Source: Alphaproteobacteria bacterium
Lineage (GTDB): Bacteria; Pseudomonadota; Alphaproteobacteria; Micropepsales; Micropepsaceae
Direction of reading: 5' to 3'
NCBI GenBank assembly: GCA_947474645.1
Contig: CANJJD010000004.1
Coordinates: forward strand, 62,001 to 126,000
DNA length: 64,000 nucleotides
The notes under the pieces were generated by a model that did no database searches, was not told the origin of the DNA, and saw only the letters and a program-made list of their open reading frames with translations. Shown here piece by piece: positions 41,356 through 50,586 of the stretch; the stretch's first letter is position 1, and each line of letters starts with the position of its first letter. The translations under genes were made by a program, and so were the position numbers.

Positions 41356-42132
41356 ATGCGCGTAAACCAGGTGAAGTCTGACCTCGGTGCCGGCCGCCAC
41401 GTTTTCGGCACCATGGTGTTTGAGTTCTTTACACCCGGCATGCCGCAGATCGCCAAGGCGGCGGGCGCGGAATTCATCCTGTTCGACATGGAGCATTCCG
41501 GCGTCACCATCGAGACACTCAAGGGACAGATTGCGGCCTGCCGCGGCATCGGCCTGATCCCCATGGTCCGGGTGCCTGCCCTGCAATATCACTTCATCGC
41601 GCGCTGCCTGGACATGGGCGCCATAGGCATCATGGTGCCGATGGTCGAAAGCGCGGCACAGGCGCGCGAGATCGTTTCGGCAACCCGTTATCCCCCGCAT
41701 GGCCGGCGCGGCGCCGCCTTCGGCATGGCGCATGACGATTATGAAGGCGGCGCGGTGCCCGACAAGATGGCGGCGGCAAACGCCCGCACCTTGGTCATCG
41801 CCCTGGTGGAAACCGCCGACGGGATTGCCGCGGTGGACGACATCGCGGCGGTGGACGGCGTTGACGTTGTCTGGCTGGGCCATTTCGACCTGACCAATTT
41901 CATGGGCATCCCGGGCCAATTCGAACACCCCGACTATCTGCGGGCCGTGGACAAGATCGTTCAAGCCGCCGCAAATCACGGCAAGGTCGCAGGGATGATG
42001 GTCGCGGACGAAGGCTGGGCGCGCACCTATCTGGCGAAAGGTTTCCGCATCCTCGCCTATGGCATTGACCACCTTCTGCTTCAGCGCACCCTGGCCGATG
42101 GGCTGTCCCGCATCCGGGACATGACAAAATAG
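41356..42132 (+). CDS. HpcH/HpaI-family class II aldolase
   Basis: A 258-residue TIM-barrel aldolase of the HpcH/HpaI/GarL group. Key blocks are EFILFDMEHSGVTIETL near the start, PMVRVPALQYHFIARCLDMGAIGIMVPMVES with the metal-site motif, the Glu in VIALVETADGIAAVDDIAAV, and the Asp in VWLGHFDLTNFMG. It would cleave a 2-keto-3-deoxy acid into pyruvate and an aldehyde. The ATG at 41356 follows a GGTGGGGA ribosome site. The divergent 2-hydroxyacid dehydrogenase may act on a related keto acid. Exact substrate unknown. Confidence 0.9.
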   Translation: MRVNQVKSDLGAGRHVFGTMVFEFFTPGMPQIAKAAGAEFILFDMEHSGVTIETLKGQIAACRGIGLIPMVRVPALQYHFIARCLDMGAIGIMVPMVESAAQAREIVSATRYPPHGRRGAAFGMAHDDYEGGAVPDKMAAANARTLVIALVETADGIAAVDDIAAVDGVDVVWLGHFDLTNFMGIPGQFEHPDYLRAVDKIVQAAANHGKVAGMMVADEGWARTYLAKGFRILAYGIDHLLLQRTLADGLSRIRDMTK

Positions 42133-42199
42133 TCAGCTTCCGCGGTACTGGCACACGCTGGCAAACCCGGCGTAACCTTCCCGGCAAAGGGAGATCGCC

Positions 42200-42334
42200 A
42201 TGCCAACGCTGTTTCGCCGCCGCACCCTGATCGAGACCGGCAACGTCCACCACCAAGGTTTTCACATTCCTTACAATGCTCTTACGAACACTTTACCCCG
42301 CCTCAAGGCATTCCTGCTTAACGTTACATCATGA
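42200..42334 (+). CDS. possible small ORF of 44 codons, unknown
   Basis: In the 227-base gap before the transporter gene there is an ORF reading MPTLFRRRTLIETGN... and ending TGA at 42332-42334. Its support is a strong ribosome site (AAAGGGAGATCGCC) before ATG. The product is basic, has no signal peptide or known domain, and may be a leader peptide or chance. No other feature is visible in this gap. Confidence 0.25.
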   Translation: MPTLFRRRTLIETGNVHHQGFHIPYNALTNTLPRLKAFLLNVTS

Positions 42335-42359
42335 ATACGCGCAGCAGGACTAGGCTTTG

Positions 42360-43631
42360 ATGTTCGACCGAATTCTGGGATGGGTGGTGGAAGTCAAACC
42401 CGGCGAACGTCGCGCGCTATTCTGGTCCTTCGCCTATTTCTTTCTGATCCTCACCACCTACTATGTGCTGCGCCCGTTGCGCGACAATGCCGGTATTACC
42501 GGCGGCACTCGCGCGCTGCCCTGGCTAGTCACTGCTACCTTCGGCGTGATGCTGATCGCCGCCCCGATCTATGGCTGGCTGGTAGCGCGATTGCCCCGTC
42601 GCCGCCTGATCCCGCTGGTCTACCATTTCTTCGCTGCCAACATCCTGGGATTCTGGCTGCTGCTGACCCTCGGCATCGGCGGGACAATCGTGCCGCAAGT
42701 CTTCTTCGTCTGGCTTACCGTCTTTTCCATTTTTGCAGTGCCGGTTTTCTGGTCCTATCTGGCCGATCTCTATCACAGCGACCAGGGCAAACGGCTATAT
42801 GGCTTCATCGCGGCGGGCGGCTCGCTGGGCGCGCTGGCCGGCCCTACCATCACGCGGCTGCTGGTCGAGCCGCTGGGGCCGGTGAACCTGCTGCTGCTGC
42901 CAGTCCTGCTGATTGAACTGACGGTAATTTGTGCCCTGCGTCTGGGGCCCGCCGCGTCCGGCTTCAATAAGACTTCGCAGTCGCCGCCCGCCATTGGCGG
43001 CAGCGCCTTCGAAGGCTTCTCCGCCATCCTGAAATCACGGTATCTTGGCGGCATCGCCATGTGGGTTGTGCTGCTCTCGCTGGGCAACAGCATGCTGTAC
43101 ATGTCCCAGGCTGAAATAGTGAGCGCCGCCACGCAGGACGCGGTGGAGCGCACCCGCATCTTCGCCACCATTGAGCAATGGACCGGGCTTCTGCAGATCC
43201 TGCTTCAATTGGCGCTGACTGGCCGCCTGATTAAACATTTCGGCACTGGTATAGCCGCCGCTTTCCTGCCGGTGGTGTTCGCGATGGGCTACGGCGCAAT
43301 GTTCTTCGCGCCGGTGCTTGCGGTAGTCATGCCTTTCCAGGTGGCGCAGCGCACTGCCAACTTCGCAATCTCCAATCCTGCACGAGAAATTTTATTCACT
43401 GTTGCGGACCGCGAGGACAAATACAAAGCCAAGAATGTGGTCGACGGCGTGATGTTTCGCGGCGCCGACGTGCTATGGGCTTGGGTGTTCAACCTGTTGT
43501 CCAAGACACTGATGATGACCCTTCCGGCCATCGCCGCAGTGACCCTGCCCGCAATGCTGGGCTGGGCGGGCCTTAGCCTTCTGCTCGGCCGCATGCAGGA
43601 AAAACGCGCCCGTCTTCAGTCCAAAAGCTAA
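42360..43631 (+). CDS. ATP/ADP-translocase-like (TLC/NTT family) transporter
   Basis: The 423-residue membrane protein has about 12 helices and the N-terminal pattern of the TLC nucleotide-transporter family: ERRALFWSFAYFFLILTTYYVLRPLRDNAG. True obligate-intracellular NTTs exchange host ATP for ADP, but free-living bacteria carry divergent members of unknown substrate; this is one of those. The segment VADREDKYKAKNVVDGVMFRGADVLWAWVF is also typical. The ATG at 42360 overlaps the track's TTG start by one codon. It is followed 27 bases later by an aldo/keto reductase gene. Confidence 0.8.
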   Translation: MFDRILGWVVEVKPGERRALFWSFAYFFLILTTYYVLRPLRDNAGITGGTRALPWLVTATFGVMLIAAPIYGWLVARLPRRRLIPLVYHFFAANILGFWLLLTLGIGGTIVPQVFFVWLTVFSIFAVPVFWSYLADLYHSDQGKRLYGFIAAGGSLGALAGPTITRLLVEPLGPVNLLLLPVLLIELTVICALRLGPAASGFNKTSQSPPAIGGSAFEGFSAILKSRYLGGIAMWVVLLSLGNSMLYMSQAEIVSAATQDAVERTRIFATIEQWTGLLQILLQLALTGRLIKHFGTGIAAAFLPVVFAMGYGAMFFAPVLAVVMPFQVAQRTANFAISNPAREILFTVADREDKYKAKNVVDGVMFRGADVLWAWVFNLLSKTLMMTLPAIAAVTLPAMLGWAGLSLLLGRMQEKRARLQSKS

Positions 43632-43658
43632 TCTTCATCCCCCTAAGGAGACGCCCCA

Positions 43659-44576
43659 ATGTCCGACATGTCACGCCGTACCGTTCTTGCCGCCACTGCC
43701 GCTGCCGCCCTGGTGCCCCATGCCGCTCTGGCTCAGACCGCCGCTCCAATACTGAAACGCAAGGTGCCGCAAACCGGCTTCATGTTGCCTGTGGTCGGTA
43801 TCGGTACCTCGCAGGTATTTGAATTCGAGAACGATGCTGCCAAGTTGGATGAGCGCAAGCAGGTGGTGCGAAACCTGGTTGCCGGGGGCGGCAGCCTGAT
43901 CGACACCGGCGCCAGCTACGGCACTGCTGAAGCCAATGTCGGCATCGTGGTGGCGGAGACTAAGACGCGGCCCCAGCTATTCCTGGCAACAAAATTCTCC
44001 AGCCGCGACACCCGCGCTGAAGCCGAGGCCGAACTGAAGCAATCCCTGGTCCGGCTCAAGACCAACTATGTCGATCTGCAACAGGCCCACAACGTAAACG
44101 ACCCTAGTTTCTCCTGCGCCCAGATGAAGGAATGGAAGGCTGCCGGCTATTGCAGGCACTACGGCATTACGTCCAGCTTTGATGCCGCCTATGAGGCGCT
44201 GGCGCCTGTGATCCGGCGTGAGAAGCCGGAATTCTTCCAGATCAACTATTCGTTAGGAGATCGCGATGCCGAAAAAGTGCTGCTTCCGTTGGCACGGGAC
44301 AGCGGCTGTGCCGTCCTTACCAACCTGCCCTTTGGCCGCAACTCCATGTTCAAGCGGGTGGCGGGCAAGCCGATGCCAGACTTCGCGAAGGACATCAACT
44401 GCACCAGCTGGGCCCAGTTGTTCCTGAAATATAACCTTTCGCATCCGGCGGTGACCGCCGTTATCCCGGGCACCGACCTGCCCAAGTACATGCTGGACAA
44501 TCTTAATGCCGGGCGCGGCCCCATGCCAGATGCCGCCTTCCGGCGCCGCATTGAGGCTTGGTGGGAAACGGCGTGA
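43659..44576 (+). CDS. Tat-exported aldo/keto reductase
   Basis: The 305-residue protein has a twin-arginine signal (MSDMSRRTVLAATAAAALVPHAALAQ) and an AKR TIM barrel. The catalytic tetrad is visible: Asp and Tyr in LIDTGASYGTAE, Lys in FLATKFSS and His in DLQQAHNVND. NADPH-dependent AKRs are normally cytoplasmic; Tat export of a folded, cofactor-loaded form is a recurrent bacterial theme but the periplasmic substrate is not known. It follows the transporter gene by 27 bases and may be in the same transcript. Confidence 0.88.
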   Translation: MSDMSRRTVLAATAAAALVPHAALAQTAAPILKRKVPQTGFMLPVVGIGTSQVFEFENDAAKLDERKQVVRNLVAGGGSLIDTGASYGTAEANVGIVVAETKTRPQLFLATKFSSRDTRAEAEAELKQSLVRLKTNYVDLQQAHNVNDPSFSCAQMKEWKAAGYCRHYGITSSFDAAYEALAPVIRREKPEFFQINYSLGDRDAEKVLLPLARDSGCAVLTNLPFGRNSMFKRVAGKPMPDFAKDINCTSWAQLFLKYNLSHPAVTAVIPGTDLPKYMLDNLNAGRGPMPDAAFRRRIEAWWETA

Positions 44577-44607
44577 TCATTTAGCCATCGGCTCTTCCAG
44601 GGCCAGG

Positions 44608-45477
44608 CTAAATGTACGGGTTCCGTGGAAGGTCAACCACGCGCCAGCCATCATTCTTCATCTTCTTGCGCTGTTCATCACCGAGCGGAATATGCAACAG
44701 ACAGGCCATGAGCAACATGCTGTGATCGAGGCCCCATGCGCAGAGAGTATCGCGGATCGCTATTTTTCGCCGCATTGCGCGGCCCGCAGGGCTGTCCAGC
44801 GGAGCAAACTCCAAGCCCGGCACATAGGCATCGTTCAAGCCTTTGAAAGCCACCTGGGGAAGATTTAAGCCCAACGCAACTTTCGTCATCTCCCGCTCGC
44901 TGATGGAATAAACGTAATTGCCACTGTCCTCATATGTCTCAGCGGGGGCCTTGCTGCCCAGGAGGCGCATCAGAAGTCTCAACGGCGAGCGTTCGCGGTC
45001 GTTGGGTTCCGCCAGAATCACACCCCGCTTGGCGACCCGCAGCATTTCATAAAGCGCAATCGCCGGGCGCGGGAAGTGATGGTACGACTCCTTGCACACC
45101 ACATAATCGAACGACGAAGCCGCGAAGGAAAGCTGCTCAGCATTTTCCACCTGGTAATGCTCCAGGTGACCGTCTTGTTGCGCCTTCCGCAGCAAGGATT
45201 CATCCAGGTCGGTGGCCAGAACTTCACAGGCCCCGTGCGCCTTAAGGCGGATGGCATCCAGACCAAACCGCCCGTCCCCCACTGTCAGCCACTTCTCGCC
45301 GGTCACCCCCCCCAAGGAAGCCGCAACTTTATAGAGCCGCTCGGATCGCCAGGAATTGGCGGTCGAGAAATCAAACCAGGAGGCTGCAATCTTTTTCCGT
45401 TCGGGGTTGACCAGATCGTCGGCATAGCTCTGGGCGTGCCGGCAGTAAGATGCTTCAGAAAAGTCTGTCATTGCCAT
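44608..45477 (-). CDS. class I SAM-dependent methyltransferase, sugar/glycan context
   Basis: The 289-residue protein has a methyltransferase core: motif I EKWLTVGDGRFGLDAIRLK (variant of GxGxG), the acidic loop VLATDLDESLLRKAQ, and motif II-like AASSFDYVVCKESYHHFPRPAIALYEMLRVAKRGVILAEP. The C-terminal third is unassigned. It is convergent with the aldo/keto reductase gene and divergent from the glycan operon (258 bases between starts). The context suggests modification of a surface sugar, but this is inference. Confidence 0.78.
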   Translation of the reverse strand: MAMTDFSEASYCRHAQSYADDLVNPERKKIAASWFDFSTANSWRSERLYKVAASLGGVTGEKWLTVGDGRFGLDAIRLKAHGACEVLATDLDESLLRKAQQDGHLEHYQVENAEQLSFAASSFDYVVCKESYHHFPRPAIALYEMLRVAKRGVILAEPNDRERSPLRLLMRLLGSKAPAETYEDSGNYVYSISEREMTKVALGLNLPQVAFKGLNDAYVPGLEFAPLDSPAGRAMRRKIAIRDTLCAWGLDHSMLLMACLLHIPLGDEQRKKMKNDGWRVVDLPRNPYI

Positions 45478-45645
45478 TCTCGAAGGGGCTTGAAGCAGAC
45501 TATAGCCTGCAGGTGGCGTACGCGAGCCCCATCAGCCGACCGGGCCGGCCGCCGCGTCGCGCCCAGCCAGCCTCAGGATAGCCCTGGCTCAGCCCCCATA
45601 TCACGCCGGGTGGGTTACTGGGCCTGTACGTTGCGAAAGGCGGCA

Positions 45646-45674
45646 TTGGCCGAATGGAAGCGTTTGGGTACAAT
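45646..45674 (+). promoter_or_regulatory. candidate sigma-70 promoter of the glycan operon
   Basis: TTGGCC, a 17-base spacer and TACAAT form a good -35/-10 pair. The first gene starts 62 bases downstream. The rest of the 258-base gap shows no gene or strong hairpin. Confidence 0.5.
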
Positions 45675-45735
45675 ACCGCTTATCAAACTACGCGGGTTCA
45701 CAAGGAATGCTGCGCCAAGAGAAAGTTTCCTTTCG

Positions 45736-46653
45736 ATGTTCAGGATGATCAGACGATACGCCAAAGGCCTGAAAAGTCTCGGCGGCCTGAATGATCGTCT
45801 TGAAGCGCTGCAATTGGCCACGGGCCGCATCGAAGCGCGCCAAACCGCGAACGTTCCTGCCGGCGCCCTTGCTGAAGCAGAATTCAAAGTCTGGTCGCAA
45901 TGGGGCGAGGACGGGATCATCGAACATCTGTTGCGGCACATCCCGGTACCCCGACCAGTCTTCGTGGAATTCGGCGTCGAGAATTATCGCGAGGCAAATA
46001 CCCGATTCCTTTTGCGAAACCGGAATTGGTCGGGGTTGGTGATGGATGGCTCGCCCGAAAATATCGCATTCATCCGCAATGATCCGATTTCCTGGCGTCA
46101 TGACCTGAAGGCGGTGGCTGCCTTCATCACGCGCGAGAATATCAACCAGTTGATAACGGATGCGGGCATCGCGGGAGACATCGGCATTCTCTCCGTTGAC
46201 ATCGATGGCAACGATTATTTCGTTTGGGATGCGATCAGCAGCATCAGTCCACGCCTGGTCATCGCGGAATACAATGCGATATTTGGCCCCTCCGCGGCCG
46301 TCTCGGTGCCCTATGCAGCAGACTTTTGCCGCACCACCGCACATTATTCCAATCTGTACTGGGGATGTTCCCTGGCGGCGCTGCACCATCTTGCTGAGAA
46401 AAAGGGTTACATCCTGGTCGGCTGCAACAGCAACGGCAACAATGCCTTCTTCGTGCGGCGCGACATGGCCGACAAATTCGAGGCGAAGTCACCGGCAACA
46501 GCTTATTGCCCAGCCAAATTCCGTGAATCGCGCGATGCAACCGGCAACCTGACATTCTTGCCCAGCGATGATGCGCGCCGCTTGATTGCCCAAATGCCCT
46601 TGGTGGACGTCTCCAGCGGCGCCTTGCTAACCGTCGGTGATATCGGGACCTGA
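45736..46653 (+). CDS. FkbM-like methyltransferase-fold protein
   Basis: The 305-residue protein carries the block SQWGEDGIIEHLL, then PVFVEFGVENYREANTRFLLRNRNWSGLVMDGS, typical of FkbM-like proteins where the SAM-site glycines precede a short acidic loop. Further on, ILSVDIDGNDYFVWDAISSISPRLVIAEYNA resembles the rest of that fold. An N-terminal helical segment of about 45 residues precedes it. Such proteins usually methylate sugars or glycan-linked groups. The ATG at 45736 replaces the long track ORF. It is first in an operon; the next gene starts two bases after its stop. Confidence 0.7.
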   Translation: MFRMIRRYAKGLKSLGGLNDRLEALQLATGRIEARQTANVPAGALAEAEFKVWSQWGEDGIIEHLLRHIPVPRPVFVEFGVENYREANTRFLLRNRNWSGLVMDGSPENIAFIRNDPISWRHDLKAVAAFITRENINQLITDAGIAGDIGILSVDIDGNDYFVWDAISSISPRLVIAEYNAIFGPSAAVSVPYAADFCRTTAHYSNLYWGCSLAALHHLAEKKGYILVGCNSNGNNAFFVRRDMADKFEAKSPATAYCPAKFRESRDATGNLTFLPSDDARRLIAQMPLVDVSSGALLTVGDIGT

Positions 46654-46655
46654 GT

Positions 46656-47465
46656 ATGAGAGAGTTTCTACGAGATTGGGTTCCGCCTGGTCTCGTAAAA
46701 ATCGTGCGGTCCGTATGGCCCCACAACGCCCCACTGAAAGGCCCTTACGCAACTTGGGCCGAAGCATGCCGTCATAGCGATGGCTACGATTCCGCTGTAA
46801 TCCTTGAAGCGATAGATCGCGCGACCGAACGGGCGTTAACCGGCAATCAAGTCAGCCAAGATGGCGTAGTCCTCTCAGACGCACCATTTCCATTTCCGCT
46901 GGCGGCATGCTTGCTGCATTTGGCAGTGACAAAGAGGCGGAGTATCCACGTGATCGATTTCGGAGGCGGGCTGGGTTCGGTATGGCATCGCAGCCATGAT
47001 GTCCTCCACGCTGGAGTCGCAAGCTGGTCCGTGGTCGAACAGCCACATTTTGTTGCCAGGGGTCGCGAGAAATATCAGAAAGCACAGCTAGGCTTCTTTG
47101 AATCCATGGCCGAGGCAGCAGCAACGCATCCCCCCGATGCCATAATTTTTTCGAGCGTCCTTCAATACATCGAACGCCCCTTCGAGCTCCTGGCCGAAGC
47201 GGCGGCGTTGCAGCCGGCGGCTATCTTGATCGATCGAACGCCTTACGCACATTCCCACAAAGATGTGATCCTGGTGCAGGAGGTGCCTGCCAGTGTCTAC
47301 GCGGCAAGCTACCCTTTGTATATTTTTGGGGCTGGAAGTATAGAAGGCAGTCTTCAGCCGGACTATCGCCTTATCCTCAGCTTTGACGCCTCTGATGGCG
47401 CTTGGCCCTACCGCGGTGGCACGGCGCATTTCAGGGGTGAATACTACGTGCGGTCGGAAAAATGA
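46656..47465 (+). CDS. TIGR04325-family methyltransferase
   Basis: The 269-residue protein begins with the family opening FLRDWVPPGLVKIVRSV and KGPYATWAEACRHSDGYDSAVILEAI. The SAM region is HVIDFGGGLGSVWHRSHDVL, followed by WSVVEQPHFVARGREKYQ and DAIIFSSVLQYIERPFELL. This family is found in polysaccharide clusters and is presumed to methylate a sugar-linked intermediate. It overlaps the following cupin gene by 4 bases, indicating translational coupling. Confidence 0.85.
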   Translation: MREFLRDWVPPGLVKIVRSVWPHNAPLKGPYATWAEACRHSDGYDSAVILEAIDRATERALTGNQVSQDGVVLSDAPFPFPLAACLLHLAVTKRRSIHVIDFGGGLGSVWHRSHDVLHAGVASWSVVEQPHFVARGREKYQKAQLGFFESMAEAAATHPPDAIIFSSVLQYIERPFELLAEAAALQPAAILIDRTPYAHSHKDVILVQEVPASVYAASYPLYIFGAGSIEGSLQPDYRLILSFDASDGAWPYRGGTAHFRGEYYVRSEK

Positions 47466-47872
47466 GCTTCGAGGTTATTGAACGAAACGGCGTTCGCTAC
47501 GCCGAAGTGATCAGGGCAGACGCCCGCGTGGAGAAAACGCGATTCTTTTCCGATGCGGGGTCTTCCTTCCAGTTCGGTCTGCTCGCCAATACCGCTGGAT
47601 ACGTTGAGCCCGCGCACGACCATCACCCGATAGTGCGCCAGATAGCCGATCTGCAGCAAATGTTCGTCGTGCAGCGCGGAATAGTCGCCGTGGATTTTTT
47701 CAGCGACGCGGGCGAGCGGTTCGACGAAGTCGTCCTCCAGGTGGGCGATGCCATATGCCTGGTGCATGGCGCGCATTCTTTTCGTGTGATCGAAGATGCC
47801 CAGTGCGTGTCTGTCAAGCAGGGCCCCTTCATGGGGGACGAGATGGACAAAGTCAGCATCAATGCAAAATAG
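47462..47872 (+). CDS. cupin-fold protein
   Basis: The 136-residue protein shows the cupin beta-barrel pattern: GYVEPAHDHHPIVRQIADLQQMFVVQRGIVAVDFF with the first metal-binding histidines, then VLQVGDAICLVHGAHSFRVIEDAQCVSVKQGP for the second half. Single-domain cupins in glycan clusters are often epimerases or ketoisomerases of nucleotide sugars, or small regulators of the pathway; the exact activity cannot be told. It overlaps the neighbours by 4 bases upstream and 11 bases downstream. Confidence 0.75.
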   Translation: MSFEVIERNGVRYAEVIRADARVEKTRFFSDAGSSFQFGLLANTAGYVEPAHDHHPIVRQIADLQQMFVVQRGIVAVDFFSDAGERFDEVVLQVGDAICLVHGAHSFRVIEDAQCVSVKQGPFMGDEMDKVSINAK

Positions 47873-48983
47873 AATACCCGTCCACGAACCCAATATCGGT
47901 GAGGAAGAAGCGCAGGCGGTGCTGGCCGCAGTTCGCCGCGGTGAGATTTCAGGCTCCTTTGGCGATACCATTCCAACTTTCGAGAAGAATTTCGCAAGCT
48001 ATGTCGGTTGCGCACATGGCATAGCGGTCACCAGCGGCACGACCGCGCTGCATCTTGCCGTATCGGCTCTGGAACTGGAGCCCGGCGACGAAATCCTGGT
48101 CAGCGCTTCAAACAACATCGCCGGCGGGCTGGCCGTCTATCACAACAATCTTGTCACTGTACCCGTGGATTCCGAGCCGGTTACCTGGAACATGGATCCG
48201 GACGTGATTGAAAAGCTGATAACACCGCGCACGCGCGCAATCATGCCTGTTCATTTGTTCGGTCATCCGGTTGAAATGGACCGGGTCATGGATATTGCGC
48301 GCCGTCACAATTTGCCGGTGATCGAGGATTGCGCGGAATCGCATGGGGCGACCTGGCAGGGCAAGATGACCGGCAGCTTTGGCGACATGGCCTGCTTCAG
48401 TTTCTACGCCAACAAGATCATCACCACGGGCGAAGGCGGGATGATTGTCACAAACAATGACCGCCTGGCCGAAAGAATGCGCCTTCTGCGAAATCTGGCT
48501 TTTACCAAGCCGCGTTTCTACCATCAGGTTCCAGGCTACAATTTCCGCATGACCGGCTATCAGGCCGCGATGGGGCTGGCGCAGCTGGCCAAGATCGGCC
48601 GCATACTGGAAGACAAGCGCAGGGTAGCGCATACTTACAACCGCTTGCTCAGCGGCATTCCTGGCCTGCAGTTACCAGCCGAGATTCCCGGCGCCTACAA
48701 TGTATACTGGATGTACGCTCTCACGGTTGATGCGGCGAAGTTTGGCGTGAATCGCGACACGCTCGCCGAAATTCTCGCGGCGAAGGGCATCGACACGCGC
48801 ACGTTCTTTTGCCCCCTGAATCAGCAGCCATTTCTGCGCGAACAAGCGGGCTATCGTGACGTGCCCTGCCCGGTGGCGGACCGAATCTGGCAGGAGGGTC
48901 TATACCTGCCCTCGAGCGACACATTGGATGAAAAAACCATCGCGCAGATCGCTTCTGTTATCAGAGATGCCGCTGCGCCATGA
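47862..48983 (+). CDS. DegT/DnrJ/EryC1-family PLP aminotransferase
   Basis: A 373-residue sugar aminotransferase or dehydratase fold. It begins RIPVHEPNIGEEEAQAVLAAVRRGEISGSFG, has the substrate-contact VTSGTTALHLAV, the cofactor Asp in LPVIEDCAESHGATWQGK, and the PLP lysine in CFSFYANKIITTGEGGMIVTN. These define the DegT family, which transaminates keto-sugars such as those in UDP- or dTDP-linked precursors (to amino-sugars like perosamine or bacillosamine). The ATG at 47862 is 11 bases inside the cupin gene; the downstream glycosyltransferase overlaps its stop by 4 bases. Confidence 0.92.
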   Translation: MQNRIPVHEPNIGEEEAQAVLAAVRRGEISGSFGDTIPTFEKNFASYVGCAHGIAVTSGTTALHLAVSALELEPGDEILVSASNNIAGGLAVYHNNLVTVPVDSEPVTWNMDPDVIEKLITPRTRAIMPVHLFGHPVEMDRVMDIARRHNLPVIEDCAESHGATWQGKMTGSFGDMACFSFYANKIITTGEGGMIVTNNDRLAERMRLLRNLAFTKPRFYHQVPGYNFRMTGYQAAMGLAQLAKIGRILEDKRRVAHTYNRLLSGIPGLQLPAEIPGAYNVYWMYALTVDAAKFGVNRDTLAEILAAKGIDTRTFFCPLNQQPFLREQAGYRDVPCPVADRIWQEGLYLPSSDTLDEKTIAQIASVIRDAAAP

Positions 48984-50182
48984 AAATTGCCGTTTACATG
49001 TCGGGCTATCAGCCGGAAACGGGTGGCGGTCATACATTCGAGAGAGAAGTCTTCGAGGCCCTTCTGCGCCGGCACAACGAATATCGCCACACTTTTTCCG
49101 TCCTTTCGCGGTCATCGTCTGAAGCCGCGCTACATCAGCGCCTCGATGGTCTGCCGATCTCCAATCACACGGTTTCTGTCACCGCGGCGGAATGGCTGTT
49201 TCAGGGGGTTACCCGGGGCATGGCGCAGCGCCATCGCTTCGGCAGCCGGGCAAGCGGTCTGGACCGCGCCATGAAGCAGGCCGGTGCGGATCTGCTATGG
49301 TTCGTAGGCCAGCCGGCCAGTCCGCAATGGACCGATTACCCCTACATCACCACGATATGGGACGTGCAGCACCGCGTTACACCCTGGTTTCCGGAACTCA
49401 CTTCAAATGGGGAGTGGGAAAATCGGGAATGGGTGAATACCTCCGTCCTGCAACGCGCCACCGCGGTTATCATTGGTACCAAAACCGGTCAGGCGGAAGT
49501 TGAGCGCTATTATCAGGTACCGCCGGAACGGATTTTGAAACTGCCGCATCCGACCCCGCAGTTCGCTCTCAACGCCACGGGGTTGCCGCAGGACGAACTG
49601 CCGGCCTCACTCGAATTGAAAGAGCCGTATCTGCTTTACCCCGCGCAATTCTGGGCTCACAAAAATCACGCAAATATTCTTTTGGCGTTGGCTGAACTGC
49701 GTGACCGCCATGGGTATGCGCCGCAACTGGCGCTAGTCGGCGCCGACAAGGGCAATAAAAAACATATCGCCGCCATGGCTGAGCAGTTGCGGCTTGGCGA
49801 CCGTGTGCGCTTTTTGGGCTTCGTGCCGCAAAAGGATCTCATAACATTGTACCGGCGCGCAGCAATGCTGGTTTACCCATCCTGGTTCGGCCCGGAAAAT
49901 CTGCCCCCCTTGGAGGCATTTGCCCTGGGCTGTCCGGTGATAGCCAGCCGGATTCCCGGCGCGGAGGAGCAGCTTGGTGATGCCGCAATCTACTGTGATC
50001 CCTCAAGCCCATCCGACATCGCAGAGAAAATCGCAGATGTGCAGGCCAGCGCAGAATTGCGCGCAAGCCTGGTAACTGCCGGACATGCGCGCGCCAAAAG
50101 CTGGACGGCTGATGACTATGTCGGCGGCGTAATGGCTTTTGCCGATAAACTGGAGCCCGCACTGCGGAGCTGGGCACGCTGA
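48980..50182 (+). CDS. glycosyltransferase family 4-like
   Basis: The 400-residue protein has a GT-B fold. The C-terminal nucleotide-sugar domain contains PYLLYPAQFWAHKNHANILLAL, LGDRVRFLGFVPQKDLITLYRRAAMLVYPSWFGPENLPPLEAFALGCPVIASRIPGAEEQLGDAA, with the EAFALG GT4 motif (E-x7-E equivalent). The N-terminal domain starts IAVYMSGYQPETGGGHTFERE. It would add a sugar during synthesis of a surface polysaccharide or lipopolysaccharide. It is the last gene of the operon; tRNA-Phe follows 92 bases later on the other strand. Confidence 0.9.
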   Translation: MKIAVYMSGYQPETGGGHTFEREVFEALLRRHNEYRHTFSVLSRSSSEAALHQRLDGLPISNHTVSVTAAEWLFQGVTRGMAQRHRFGSRASGLDRAMKQAGADLLWFVGQPASPQWTDYPYITTIWDVQHRVTPWFPELTSNGEWENREWVNTSVLQRATAVIIGTKTGQAEVERYYQVPPERILKLPHPTPQFALNATGLPQDELPASLELKEPYLLYPAQFWAHKNHANILLALAELRDRHGYAPQLALVGADKGNKKHIAAMAEQLRLGDRVRFLGFVPQKDLITLYRRAAMLVYPSWFGPENLPPLEAFALGCPVIASRIPGAEEQLGDAAIYCDPSSPSDIAEKIADVQASAELRASLVTAGHARAKSWTADDYVGGVMAFADKLEPALRSWAR

Positions 50183-50274
50183 TCTGACGACTATCGGCCT
50201 TTTACAGCCATCGCAACGCTTTCCCGTCTTGGGAATGCACCCGGATTTCTATGGAATTCGAACGCGTTAGGGAA

Positions 50275-50350
<76 letters not shown>

Positions 50351-50406
50351 ACAGGGGTGGGACGGCTTATTAGGGGATGGTCCCCGCCCTGTCCAGCGCC
50401 AAGGAT

Positions 50407-50586
50407 TCAGTCCCCCTCGGGGTCATTTTCCGAAGGGTTTGAGGGTGTTGGGTCCACCGCGGGACCGGGGATGGCATAGCCGCCCTTGAACCACTGGTTC
50501 AGGTCCAGATCGGCGCAGCGCTTGGAACAGAAGGGCTTGAACGCGGCACCGGCGGGCTTGCCGCACAGGGGGCACTTAGCGGCCAT
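50407..50586 (-). CDS. yacG: zinc-finger protein YacG (DNA gyrase inhibitor family)
   Basis: A 59-residue protein too short for the ORF track. It has the four-Cys zinc ribbon CPLCGK...[13 protein letters not shown] typical of YacG. In E. coli YacG binds GyrB and inhibits gyrase. The acidic C-terminal tail (NDPEGD) is also normal. Its start lies 11 bases inside the end of maf, and the order infA - maf - yacG is conserved across alphaproteobacteria. Confidence 0.92.
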   Translation of the reverse strand: MAAKCPLCGKPAGAAFKPFCSKRCADLDLNQWFKGGYAIPGPAVDPTPSNPSENDPEGD

